Assembly: GCA_041676265.1 (NCBI GenBank)
Contig: JBAYSE010000009.1
Coordinates: forward strand, 1 to 23,053
Origin: DUOJ01 sp041676265
GTDB taxonomy: Bacteria; Spirochaetota; Spirochaetia; Sphaerochaetales; Sphaerochaetaceae
Reading direction: 5' to 3'
DNA: 23,053 bases
Shown here: positions 7,181 to 14,945 of the stretch, piece after piece
Layout: each line of letters opens with the position of its first letter
How positions within the stretch are numbered: the first letter of the stretch is position 1
Program-made: the position numbers and the translations under genes
The notes under the pieces: generated by a model
What the model was told of the DNA's origin: nothing
Seen by the model: the letters and a program-made list of their open reading frames with translations, nothing else
The model's database searches: none

Positions 7181-8385
7181 TTCTCCCCTTGGCAATTGAC
7201 CGTGAAATATTGGCCCTTGTGCGTTTACGAGAAGATAATCGTATTACGGCAGTTGACACAAAAGAGGGATTTCCCCGGGTAGAGTTTGCTATCTCTAGCC
7301 AGATTGAACCCTTTGAAGGGGGCCACTGGGGGAATTACATCAAGGCTGGCGTTCAGGGAGTTATCGATGAGTGGCCAAAAATCGGTTGCAGAGGGTTTGA
7401 CTTGGCTATCGACAGCAATATCCCTTTTTCAGCCGGCTTGAGCTCATCCTCGGCACTGGTGGTCCTCGCTGCGCTTGTTTTTTTAGGAGCTAACGGCGTT
7501 AAAGTCACCTCTAAAGAGGAGCGTTTAGTCTTAGCTGAGGCGTGTGCCCGCGGGGAGCGCTATACGGGAACCCAAGGTGGCGGGATGGATCAAGCGGCAA
7601 TCCTTCTGGGAGAGGAGGACCATGCCCTCCTCATCAACTTCAACCCATTGCGGAGTGAGAGTCTCCCCCTTCCTAAAGATTACACCCTAGTGGTGGCCAA
7701 CTCACTCGTTGAAGCTCCCAAGACCCGTAGCGCAATGGATGCCTACAATCGACGCAGTATTGAGTCCCGTCTTGCCACCGAACTGCTCAGTCACGCTTTA
7801 AAAATGGAGTATGGCAGAGGGGCAATTGAGTTTATTGGTGAGGTGCAAGACCCTCCGGCTAATCTTTTTGAGGTGGTAAAGAACTCTCCCTATAGCGTTA
7901 GTGAAATTGCTAAACAGCTACAGCTGGCAGAGGATGAGGTCGTAAAGCGCTGGATAGTCCGTAAAGATGGCTCACCGTTGCCCGTTCCCCCCGAGGGATT
8001 TCTCCTGGCAATGCGCCTGCAGCACATTTTAGAAGAGTGGGAGCGGGTAAAGAGGTCAGCTCAAGCCCTTAGGAAGGGTGCAATTGAAGAATTGGGAGAG
8101 TTAATAAATGCCTCCCACGCCAGTTGTCGTGACCTTTTTGAGATTAGTTGCCCTGAGCTAGATACGCTGGTAGAGATTAACCGGAGAGCAGGGGCCATAG
8201 GCTCACGCTTAACCGGGGCCGGCTTCGGAGGGTGTACCCTAAGTCTGGTTCCTACATCTCTTGTTCCCTCCTTTCTAAAAGAGGTAGGCGAGCACTATTA
8301 TCGCTCAATTATGGGGCGTTCAAGTTGGGAGGAGGCCCTTTTTCCAGTTAGAGGGGTGCGGGGAGCTTCTGTTTTAGAAATCTAA
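7057..8385 (+). CDS. galK: Galactokinase, eukaryote-like GALK2/GAL1 type
   Basis: This cytoplasmic GHMP kinase phosphorylates galactose (possibly N-acetylgalactosamine) at C1 with ATP, the entry to the Leloir pathway. It has 442 residues; bacterial GalK is usually about 380-390. Motif 1 PGRVNLIGEHIDYN lies at 25-38, the phosphate loop SAGLSSSSA at 125-133, the catalytic Asp in GTQGGGMDQA (Asp178), and motif 3 LTGAGFGGC at 385-393. The extra length lies at about 265-345 (SPYSVSEIAKQLQL... to LRKGAIEELG). Together with NSLVEAPK..SAMDAYNRR..ESRLA this matches the pattern of animal GALK2, plant GALK and yeast Gal1 rather than E. coli GalK. The ribosome site (TTAGGT, 7045-7050) is weak. Neighbouring galT or galE genes are absent, so it stands alone behind a rearranged upstream region. 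Confidence 0.9.
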   Translation: MRKRLEKLEKLLASSGGEVYLYRVPGRVNLIGEHIDYNHCPVLPLAIDREILALVRLREDNRITAVDTKEGFPRVEFAISSQIEPFEGGHWGNYIKAGVQGVIDEWPKIGCRGFDLAIDSNIPFSAGLSSSSALVVLAALVFLGANGVKVTSKEERLVLAEACARGERYTGTQGGGMDQAAILLGEEDHALLINFNPLRSESLPLPKDYTLVVANSLVEAPKTRSAMDAYNRRSIESRLATELLSHALKMEYGRGAIEFIGEVQDPPANLFEVVKNSPYSVSEIAKQLQLAEDEVVKRWIVRKDGSPLPVPPEGFLLAMRLQHILEEWERVKRSAQALRKGAIEELGELINASHASCRDLFEISCPELDTLVEINRRAGAIGSRLTGAGFGGCTLSLVPTSLVPSFLKEVGEHYYRSIMGRSSWEEALFPVRGVRGASVLEI

Positions 8386-8663
8386 GCATCTCTAAAGCTG
8401 TCGCTAACCTTAGTGCTGCTGAAGATGATTGGTAATGCAGAGTTCTTCGATAAGATGAAAATTAAAATAGCTGAATCTCTACCAAATTTCAAAAAACAGT
8501 TAGTTTGCAGAACTATAGATTAAGTGATGAATATGATGAAATTCCCTGTCAACTGGCAAGTCGTCTAAGATGAACACAGTAAATAAGAGCTGAGTAGTGT
8601 CCTCTTGCTCAGAAGGTTCTATACATCATGATATTTCCCATAACAGTTTTCAATAAATTATTC

Positions 8664-8691
8664 TTGTATTTTCCCAAATATGTGTTAACCT
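8664..8691 (+). promoter_or_regulatory. Candidate promoter of the IclR-led operon
   Basis: TTGTAT (8664-8669) and TAACCT (8686-8691) are separated by 16 bases and would place the transcript start near 8698. The palindromic operator at 8710-8736 would then lie just downstream of the start, where a bound repressor could block elongation. Both boxes are imperfect matches to the sigma-70 consensus, so this is tentative. Confidence 0.3.
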
Positions 8692-8709
8692 AACCATGAA
8701 GGGCCACTA

Positions 8710-8736
8710 AACGGAATTAAGTTCCGTTATACGGAA
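8710..8736. promoter_or_regulatory. Overlapping double palindrome, probable IclR-family operator
   Basis: AACGGAA (8710-8716), five bases, then TTCCGTT (8722-8728) form a perfect inverted repeat. The same right arm, TTCCGT (8722-8727), also pairs across TAT with ACGGAA (8731-8736), giving TTCCGTTATACGGAA. Three alternating half-sites are therefore stacked within 27 bases. TTCCG/CGGAA half-sites about one helical turn apart fit the sites known for IclR-family dimers and tetramers. It lies 38 bases before the regulator gene, so autoregulation and control of the downstream operon are likely. Confidence 0.7.
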
Positions 8737-8774
8737 CAACATGTTAATAAAATTTGATAGTTAAGAGGTGGAAG

Positions 8775-9530
8775 ATGCAATTAGTTGATAGGGTGGTTGA
8801 AGTATTGGATGCTGTTGCAGCCGAAGAGAAGGGGATGTTACTCGTTGATTTGACAAAAAGCTGTGATATTTCAAAGACGGCATTATACCGGATCACCCAA
8901 AGCCTACAAAAAATCGGACTCCTTTATCGTGATGATTCCGATAGATTTTTTCTCGGCCCCAAAATGTTTTCTTGGATGGGCAAGTATCAAAATAGTTTTA
9001 TCCTAGTGAAAATTGCCCGCCCTATAATTGAAGAGCTGCATAAAGTTACCGGAGAGACAATTCACCTCTTCCATTATCGGGATGGGGAGGCTTTTTATAT
9101 CGACAAGATTGAATCATTGCATCCACTCACTATCCGGTCCCGGGTAGGTACTACCCAGCCTCTTTATTGTACGGCGGGTGGGAAGGCTATATTAGGTTCA
9201 CTGCCACATGATCAGCTTGCTAGATATATGGATAAACATGTTTTAGAACAACGGACAACGAATACAATTACCGATTCAGAGGCGTTAATTGAGGTACTTA
9301 AGAAGGGTGAAGCAAAACAGTTTTATGAAGAAATTGAAGAAAATGAACCGGGGATTCGTTGTGTTGCCGCGTCCATAAAGGATGTGCGCGGTTTTCCGAT
9401 TGGAGCGGTAAGTATAACGATGCCGACATTTAGAGCCCCGGAGCCCAACGTTATTGAGCAATGGGGAAAAATGTTGCGAGAGAAAGCAGATGAGATAGAG
9501 CGAGAATTAATGCAGGAAGGTGATTTATGA
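8775..9530 (+). CDS. IclR-family transcriptional regulator (KdgR-like)
   Basis: This 251-residue regulator has an N-terminal winged helix-turn-helix at about 4-65 (VDRVVEVLDAV, LTKSCDISKTALYRITQSL, GLLYRDDSDRFFLG). The IclR effector-binding domain follows at about 75-250 (ETIHLFHYRDGEAFYIDK, TTQPLYCTAGGKAILGSLP, NEPGIRCVAASIKDVRG, VSITMPTFR). The ATG at 8775 is preferred because AGAGGTGG precedes it and the family domain begins at once; an in-frame TTG at 8754 has no such site. The stop overlaps the aldolase start (ATGA). Regulators of this family next to kdgK and eda commonly sense 2-keto-3-deoxygluconate, so a KdgR-like role as repressor is inferred; the effector is not shown by sequence. 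Confidence 0.87.
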   Translation: MQLVDRVVEVLDAVAAEEKGMLLVDLTKSCDISKTALYRITQSLQKIGLLYRDDSDRFFLGPKMFSWMGKYQNSFILVKIARPIIEELHKVTGETIHLFHYRDGEAFYIDKIESLHPLTIRSRVGTTQPLYCTAGGKAILGSLPHDQLARYMDKHVLEQRTTNTITDSEALIEVLKKGEAKQFYEEIEENEPGIRCVAASIKDVRGFPIGAVSITMPTFRAPEPNVIEQWGKMLREKADEIERELMQEGDL

Positions 9531-10189
9531 AACAAATACGGAAAGTTGTAATTCTTGAGAAAATTTATAAAGATGTATTTTTTGCAATTATTAGAGCTGA
9601 TTCTCAGGAAACGGCAGCGCAGATTGCCAGATTGTTGATTCAAGAAGGACTTACTTCCTTAGAGATATCTTTAAATACACCTGGTGCAATTGATGTAATT
9701 AAGACTTTAGCAGAAGAATACAAGCATCAGGATGTATTGATTGGAGCCGGAACGGTGCTCAATGCAACAATGGCTAATCTTGTCATTCAGGCAGGTGGCA
9801 AGTTTGTTGTTAGCCCAACCTTGGACTTTGACGTAATTAAAGCCGGCAATCGATACAGCATCCCGGTTATTCCCGGAATTGCCACACCGACAGAAATTAT
9901 TAGAGCGATGGAAGCTGGCGCAGATGTTGTAAAAGCCTTCCCCAGTGAGGCCTTGGGGCATGAGTTTATTGAATCACTACATGGACCTTTGCCGAATGCC
10001 AGGGTAATTCCTGTGGGTGGCATAACTATCGATAGTATCCCGTCTTGGCTAGATAGCGGAGCTTATGCAATTGGCGTTGGCTCAAACCTTACCCACGATA
10101 AAGGGAAAATTGCAGATGAAGAAGTAATTCGTCAAAAGATTAGAGTGATATTAGACAATATTCGCGAGGAAAGAGATAAAAGGATTTAG
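9527..10189 (+). CDS. eda: KDPG/KHG-type aldolase (2-keto-3-deoxy-6-phosphogluconate aldolase)
   Basis: This is a class I TIM-barrel aldolase expected to split KDPG to pyruvate and glyceraldehyde 3-phosphate, the last step of the Entner-Doudoroff route. Its 220 residues fit the family (about 210). Key positions are the general-base Glu in LEISLNTPGA (Glu46), the IGAGTVLN strand (72-79), VIPGIATPTE (114-123), the Schiff-base lysine in DVVKAFPSEALG (Lys136), and the phosphate-binding PVGGI (162-166) and GVGS segments. The start overlaps the regulator's stop, with GGAAGG at 9514-9519 as ribosome site. Close relatives act on KDPGal or 4-hydroxy-2-oxoglutarate, so the stereochemistry of the natural substrate is open. 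The kinase gene three bases downstream supports a phosphorylated keto-deoxy acid. Confidence 0.88.
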   Translation: MKQIRKVVILEKIYKDVFFAIIRADSQETAAQIARLLIQEGLTSLEISLNTPGAIDVIKTLAEEYKHQDVLIGAGTVLNATMANLVIQAGGKFVVSPTLDFDVIKAGNRYSIPVIPGIATPTEIIRAMEAGADVVKAFPSEALGHEFIESLHGPLPNARVIPVGGITIDSIPSWLDSGAYAIGVGSNLTHDKGKIADEEVIRQKIRVILDNIREERDKRI

Positions 10190-10192
10190 TAG

Positions 10193-11224
10193 ATGGCACG
10201 TATAGTAACCTTTGGAGAGTTGATGCTCCGCCTAACACCACCCGATAAAGAAACGTTTTTGCAGAGTCCTCTGTTTCGAGCGACGTTTGGGGGCGCAGAG
10301 GCGAACGTTGCAGTCTCATTGGCAAACTTTGGTGAAAATGTGGCCTTTGTTTCGATATTTTCTGAAAACGAAATTGGTGATGTTGCCGAATCCCAACTGA
10401 TTTCATCTAAGGTTGATACTGCGTTTATAAAACGGAAAGATGAACGTATGGGCACCTATTTTGTACAACTTGGTTCAAATATGCGTCCATCAAAGGTCAT
10501 CTATGATAGGGCAAGGTCTGCAATTGCCTACTGTGATCCCTCTGATTTCAATTGGGAGACAATACTCAATAACACTGAATATTTCTTCTTTTCAGGAATT
10601 ACCCCGGCAATATCAGAATCGCTGTTTAATACTCTCAAGGATGCCCTGGAAATGTGTGCAAAACTTGGAGTTACCGTTGTATGTGATTTGAATTATCGGA
10701 CACAATTGTGGAGATGGGGTAAAGCAGCCTCTGAAATAATGCCTGAACTGGTTTCTTATGCCGATATTCTCATTGGAAACGAAGAAGATATACAAAAATC
10801 ATTAGGTATATCGATTGAAAACGACGATAATGATTTTACTAAAATCAATAAGGATTTTTACAAAGCTCTGTTACCCAAAGTCTTTAAAACCTTTCCAAAT
10901 CTTACACATATAGCGGTGAGTTTGCGGGAAAGCATTAACGCCGATCACAATAAATGGTCAGGTGTTTTGGCCACCCATGACAAATTTTATCAAAGCCGAA
11001 CCTACGATATAAATTCAATTGTTGACCGCTTAGGAGGGGGTGATGCCTTCAGTGCGGGAATTATATATGGGTTGAGGAATCTGAATGATATTCAGAAAAC
11101 ATTAGATTTTGCCGTTGCGGCATCAGCACTCAAGCACACATATTTTGGTGATTTTAATCGGATTAATTTGGATGGAGTGTACTCTTTATTAGGAGGTAAT
11201 GTATCGGGAAGAATTTTAAGATGA
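10193..11224 (+). CDS. kdgK: 2-keto-3-deoxygluconate kinase (PfkB family)
   Basis: This ribokinase-fold kinase is expected to phosphorylate 2-keto-3-deoxygluconate at the 6-hydroxyl with ATP, feeding the aldolase encoded just upstream. It has 343 residues, within the family range. It opens with VTFGELMLRLTP, has the GGAEANVAVSLANFG segment (33-47), and carries the PfkB signature DRLGGGDAFSAG (278-289) with Asp284 as the catalytic base. The late SALKHTYFGDFNRIN resembles the AALKHT-PGDFN ending of KdgK proteins from Thermotoga and Bacteroidetes, which is the main reason for choosing KdgK over other PfkB sugar kinases. AAAAGGA lies about nine bases before the ATG. The gene is notably AT-rich compared with the leu/ilv operon. 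Confidence 0.85.
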   Translation: MARIVTFGELMLRLTPPDKETFLQSPLFRATFGGAEANVAVSLANFGENVAFVSIFSENEIGDVAESQLISSKVDTAFIKRKDERMGTYFVQLGSNMRPSKVIYDRARSAIAYCDPSDFNWETILNNTEYFFFSGITPAISESLFNTLKDALEMCAKLGVTVVCDLNYRTQLWRWGKAASEIMPELVSYADILIGNEEDIQKSLGISIENDDNDFTKINKDFYKALLPKVFKTFPNLTHIAVSLRESINADHNKWSGVLATHDKFYQSRTYDINSIVDRLGGGDAFSAGIIYGLRNLNDIQKTLDFAVAASALKHTYFGDFNRINLDGVYSLLGGNVSGRILR

Positions 11225-11300
11225 ATTGTTACAAATCTGAGAGCTAATAAGAGCTATCAGAATGAATACCCTGTAAAAGGGGCAAAGGAGGTGGGAGACC

Positions 11301-12335
11301 ATGAAAAAAGTATTAATGGTCATAGTTGTGGTTTTGATGATGGCAACTCTGTTTGCTGCTGCACAACGGGAAGTTGAAACAAAGCCTATTTATTTGGCAT
11401 CATCAATAAGAAATCTAGCTAATGCTTATCACTTTGCATTGGCTGAAGGGGCGCGTTTGTTTGCTCGAAGCATTGGACAGGAGGGCTATTTCCAAGTGCT
11501 AGCGAGTGAAGGATCCAGTGAAAAACAGCTGAACGATATAAAAGCGTTAGTTGCAAAATCTGGTGGCAATGCGGTGTTCCATATCGATCCAAATGAGGCG
11601 ATAGATGTCATAGCCATCGCCAGAGAGTTAACTGCTGCTAAATGCTACTTCGTTACCAATTACAACAAGCCGGAAGATGTTGATGTTGCTGATTACCCCT
11701 ATTGGGTAACTCACATGGGAGTCCAGAGTGAAGGTTGTGGATATGCAACTGCGAAGGCTCTCCTTTCAAAGATTGGTGGTAGAGGTAAGGTGTTTGTCCT
11801 CAGAGGAATGCTTGGTAACAACGCTGACATTGAACGTTATGCGGGATTCGAACGTGCTCTAAAAGAGTTCCCCAATGTTCAAGTCATAGGGTGGGAATCT
11901 GCAGATTGGCTCAAACAGAGAGCCTACAATATCGTCTCCAACAAATTGATTTCAGATCCTGATCTAGCTGCTATTTGGTCGGCAAACGATGACATGGCAG
12001 CAGGGGCAATCGAAGCTCTCAGGGCCAAGGGGCTGAATGGAAAGGTCGTAGTGACCGGAGCAGATGCGACACCTGAGATGTTAGATCTAATCAAGAAAGG
12101 TGATGCCTTGATGACTGCTTCTGCCGATCCATATTGGCAAGCTGGAATTGGGCTTGCAATGGCATATGCTGCACAGACAGGCAAGTTGGATGTTGCAGCT
12201 TTACCGGCAACAAAGAGAAATTGGAGAACCCCGATGGTGATGGTGGATGCGAGCAACGTTGATGAAATGTTGTCAATGACAGAGAATCCTCCTAAGATTG
12301 ATTATACTGATTTCTGGGGAAGGTGGTCTGAATAA
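11301..12335 (+). CDS. Periplasmic sugar-binding protein of ABC transporter (RbsB/Peripla_BP_4 type)
   Basis: This exported receptor captures a sugar and delivers it to the ABC permeases encoded downstream. It has 344 residues with a classical signal peptide: MKK, a hydrophobic core, then LFAAAQ with probable cleavage after Ala21. There is no cysteine lipobox, so it is likely soluble in the periplasm. The mature part has the two-lobed type I binding-protein pattern, with AIWSANDDMAAGAIEALRAKG and VVTGADATPEMLDLIKKGD leading to ASADPYWQAGIGLA, as in ribose/galactose-class receptors. AAAGGAGGTGGG at 11284-11295 is an unusually strong ribosome site, suiting a highly made receptor. A strong hairpin follows the gene. 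The ligand cannot be read from sequence; the adjacent enzymes suggest an aldose or sugar acid. Confidence 0.9.
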   Translation: MKKVLMVIVVVLMMATLFAAAQREVETKPIYLASSIRNLANAYHFALAEGARLFARSIGQEGYFQVLASEGSSEKQLNDIKALVAKSGGNAVFHIDPNEAIDVIAIARELTAAKCYFVTNYNKPEDVDVADYPYWVTHMGVQSEGCGYATAKALLSKIGGRGKVFVLRGMLGNNADIERYAGFERALKEFPNVQVIGWESADWLKQRAYNIVSNKLISDPDLAAIWSANDDMAAGAIEALRAKGLNGKVVVTGADATPEMLDLIKKGDALMTASADPYWQAGIGLAMAYAAQTGKLDVAALPATKRNWRTPMVMVDASNVDEMLSMTENPPKIDYTDFWGRWSE

Positions 12336-12353
12336 TTCTTAGAAATACAACTT

Positions 12354-12383
12354 GTGGGGGCACATAAGATTATGTGTCTCCAC
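12354..12383 (+). promoter_or_regulatory. Long intercistronic stem-loop between binding-protein and permease genes
   Basis: Bases 12354-12367 and 12370-12383 can pair along their whole length with two G-U wobbles, giving a stem of about 12 usable base pairs with a small AT-rich loop. No T-run follows; the permease ribosome site TAGGAG begins four bases later at 12387. It therefore fits an mRNA-stabilising or processing hairpin that favours the receptor message over the permease message, or a structure that dampens permease translation. It does not look like a terminator. Confidence 0.65.
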
Positions 12384-12398
12384 GGCTAGGAGTTGAAA

Positions 12399-13397
12399 GT
12401 GACGAGGAATTGGCGACATAGGGCAATTTGGAAAAGCATGCCACCCCAGTTGAGGATATTCATCGAGAATAACCCTTCGTTTGTAGCATGTATCGTATTA
12501 TGCTTGATTTTCTCTCTTTTCGTACCAAAATTTTTCAGCATCAGCAATCTGGTCAACATTCTGGACATTGTCTCTTTAACGATGATTACAGCCTCCACAA
12601 TGGGGCTGGTAATCATGCTCGGAAGCATCGATCTCTCGTTGGAGGGAATTTCAGGCTTAGCATGTGTTGTCGCTAGTGTATTCGTAAGAAATGCGATGAC
12701 TCCTTTTGCTATAGGCTATTGGGCGATTCCGATTGCAATCCTTGTTGGCATGATTGGTGGGTTGATTAACGGTGTTATCCACACCTATGTGAAGATTCCT
12801 TCTTTCATGATTACTTTCTGTATGGGCAGCATTATGACTGGGGTGGGTGTACTTATAATCAAAGGGGTGGCTGTGGTTGTGAGAGATGATTCGATTAGAT
12901 GGCTTGCATTAGGCCGGATTTTTGGAATTCCATTCTCTTTTATCATCGCCGTTTTAATTGTTATTATCCTAGATTTGTTCCATAAAAAAACTATACATGG
13001 GCGCTATATTTCAATGATCGGTGGCGATGAAGGCATTGTACGAGACTTAGGAATCAATGTAAGGAAGATTAAAATTGTCCTATTTGGTTTGGTAGGCATG
13101 GTGTACGGCTTGGTGGGGGTCCTGTTAGTCGCCAAATTAGGTTCAGGGCATCCCTATAATTCATGGGATATGAATTTTGAAGCTATCAGTGCCTGTCTAA
13201 TCGGGGGCATAGCCATTACCGGAGGGGTTGGGAATATCGGTAAGGCTGTTGTTGGCTCCTTTATCATAGTTATACTTAAAAATGGGATGATTTTACTAAA
13301 TATTGATCCTTACGTGCAGGCGGGAATCGTTGGTGTGATTACTATCGCAATCGTAGCTTTGACGATAGATCGTGAAAAAATTACGATACTGAAGTGA
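12399..13397 (+). CDS. Sugar ABC transporter permease, first (RbsC/BPD_transp_2 type)
   Basis: This inner-membrane channel subunit of a ribose/xylose-type importer has 332 residues and roughly eight to ten hydrophobic segments. The family hallmark GSIDLSLEGISGLA follows the third segment; KIPSFMITFCMGSI and, near the end, GGIAITGGVGNIGKAVVGSF are the usual coupling and late membrane motifs. The start is GTG at 12399, because TAGGAG (12387-12392) is correctly spaced for it. The in-frame TTG at 12393 directly abuts that site and is less likely. It forms one half of a presumed heterodimer with the permease at 14946; the two are clearly different in sequence and lie on either side of the ATPase gene. 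The stop is twelve bases before the ATPase start. Confidence 0.9.
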   Translation: MTRNWRHRAIWKSMPPQLRIFIENNPSFVACIVLCLIFSLFVPKFFSISNLVNILDIVSLTMITASTMGLVIMLGSIDLSLEGISGLACVVASVFVRNAMTPFAIGYWAIPIAILVGMIGGLINGVIHTYVKIPSFMITFCMGSIMTGVGVLIIKGVAVVVRDDSIRWLALGRIFGIPFSFIIAVLIVIILDLFHKKTIHGRYISMIGGDEGIVRDLGINVRKIKIVLFGLVGMVYGLVGVLLVAKLGSGHPYNSWDMNFEAISACLIGGIAITGGVGNIGKAVVGSFIIVILKNGMILLNIDPYVQAGIVGVITIAIVALTIDREKITILK

Positions 13398-13409
13398 TGG
13401 GGGTGAGGT

Positions 13410-14930
13410 ATGCCAAAATTACTAAAGATGGAAGGTATCGATAAATCATTTGGATCAACTCACGCACTAAAAGTAGTCGATTTTGAAGTCGACAGAAATG
13501 AGATTGTTGGATTGGTTGGAGAAAATGGTGCCGGCAAAAGTACTTTGATGAAGATCCTTGCCGGAGTCTACAAGGCCGATTTAGGTAGAATATTTTTGGA
13601 AGGTAAAGAAATTTCCATCAACAATCTTGTCGAGGCTTCAACGTACGGTATCGGAATGATATTTCAAGAGCAATCGGTGCTTAAGAATATTCCCGTTTAT
13701 GAGAACCTATTCATTTCACACGAAAATATGTTCACAACATATGGGGTAATCTCCAAGAAAAAAATGATTAACACCGCAAAGAGAGTTTTGCAGGAAATCG
13801 GCCTAGATATTTCGCCAACTACCAATACGTTCAATTTGAATTATTCCCAACGTCAGTTGGTTGAAATCGCACGCAATATATGGCTGTCGGAAGTTTCTGA
13901 AATTGAAAACCCATTAATAATTCTTGATGAACCAACTACTGTTTTAGAGCAGGCGGAAATTGACTTTATTTTTGCAAAGCTGAAACAACTAAAAGAGCGC
14001 TTGTCTATAGTCTATATTTCTCATAACCTCTCGGAGGTGGTGGCCCTTTGTGACAGAACATACATTTTAAGGGACGGAGAAGTTGTCTCTTGCCTTGGCA
14101 AAAGTGACACCAGCGTTGAGAATATCAGGGACAGAATGGTGGGACAGGGCTCCTTTAATGACAATGAGTACTATTTGACAGATCTTCAAAGGATCCCTGA
14201 ACAAGAAGTGGTTCTTGAAGTTGAAAATTTACATAAGTATATGGAGTTCGAAGACATCTCGTTTAAGCTCTACAAGGGTGAAATCTTATCATTATGTGGA
14301 ACCGTCGGCTCCGGTAAAGAAGCACTCTGTGAAAGCCTCTGTGGTTTACGTCAAAGTGATGGGGGTAAAATTCTTATCAATGGTAAAAGAGCTGTTATTA
14401 AGAATCCTTACGATGCATATAAATATGGAATTGGTTATACACCTGAAGATAGGCGAAACGCCGGCTTGATTCAGGATTTACCGATTTATGAAAATATGAC
14501 ATTGCCTATTCTTACAAACTTAAGAAAGGCACTATTGTTTATCGATCGGGTCACCCAAAAGGAATTATGTACAAACGCTGTAAAAACTTTGAATATAAGG
14601 CTGCAATCACTACAAGCCGCGTGCTCATCGTTAAGTGGTGGAAACCAACAGAAAGTGATTATTGCCAAATGGGTCTTATCTAAAGTTAGAATTCTTATCA
14701 TGTCTCACCCTACCAGAGGGGTAGATGTAAAGGCGAAACAACAAATCTACGAAGTTATGCGAGACCTCGTTAACAAAGGGATATCAATTATTCTTATGGG
14801 TGATAGTTTCGAAGAGGATATCGGAATGGCTAACAGAATTATAACCATGAAAAACCGCAGGATTACCGGTGAATTGGAAGCGACGCAAAGTAAACCTGCT
14901 TTTTCAGATGTTCTGGAAAAAATTGTCTGA
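13410..14930 (+). CDS. Sugar ABC transporter double ATPase with degenerate second domain
   Basis: This cytoplasmic energy subunit of the importer has 506 residues made of two fused nucleotide-binding domains, as in RbsA/MglA/XylG. Domain 1 has a normal Walker A GENGAGKST (37-45), Q-loop Gln86, Walker B ILDEPTT (171-177) and switch His205. Its signature is altered to NLNYSQRQ (142-149). Domain 2 has GTVGSGKE (297-304), with a lysine where the family usually has arginine. It keeps a canonical LSGGNQQK signature (408-415), but its Walker B reads ILIMSHPTRG: Ser432-His433 replace the Asp-Glu pair. Only the composite site formed by domain 1 Walker motifs and the domain 2 signature looks able to hydrolyse ATP. 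It sits between the two permease genes with very short gaps. Confidence 0.92.
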   Translation: MPKLLKMEGIDKSFGSTHALKVVDFEVDRNEIVGLVGENGAGKSTLMKILAGVYKADLGRIFLEGKEISINNLVEASTYGIGMIFQEQSVLKNIPVYENLFISHENMFTTYGVISKKKMINTAKRVLQEIGLDISPTTNTFNLNYSQRQLVEIARNIWLSEVSEIENPLIILDEPTTVLEQAEIDFIFAKLKQLKERLSIVYISHNLSEVVALCDRTYILRDGEVVSCLGKSDTSVENIRDRMVGQGSFNDNEYYLTDLQRIPEQEVVLEVENLHKYMEFEDISFKLYKGEILSLCGTVGSGKEALCESLCGLRQSDGGKILINGKRAVIKNPYDAYKYGIGYTPEDRRNAGLIQDLPIYENMTLPILTNLRKALLFIDRVTQKELCTNAVKTLNIRLQSLQAACSSLSGGNQQKVIIAKWVLSKVRILIMSHPTRGVDVKAKQQIYEVMRDLVNKGISIILMGDSFEEDIGMANRIITMKNRRITGELEATQSKPAFSDVLEKIV

Positions 14931-14945
14931 TAGGGGAGTTGTGTT

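Larger units (their letters stand above)
8386..8774. other. Intergenic region between galK and the IclR operon
   Basis: These 389 bases hold no convincing gene. A run in galK frame, 8425-8523, encodes only 32 residues (starting MIGNAEFFDKMKIK) without a ribosome site and resembles nothing recognised; it may be a degraded fragment. The right-hand third contains the candidate promoter and the double palindrome described separately. The composition is already AT-rich, marking the left edge of the accessory block. Confidence 0.6.

Noticed and set aside
8425..8523. A 32-residue small gene after galK
   Set aside because: It has no ribosome site, no recognisable sequence and sits in galK frame directly after its stop; more likely chance or debris.
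12354..12383. The stem-loop as a rho-independent terminator
   Set aside because: No T-run follows and the permease ribosome site begins four bases later.
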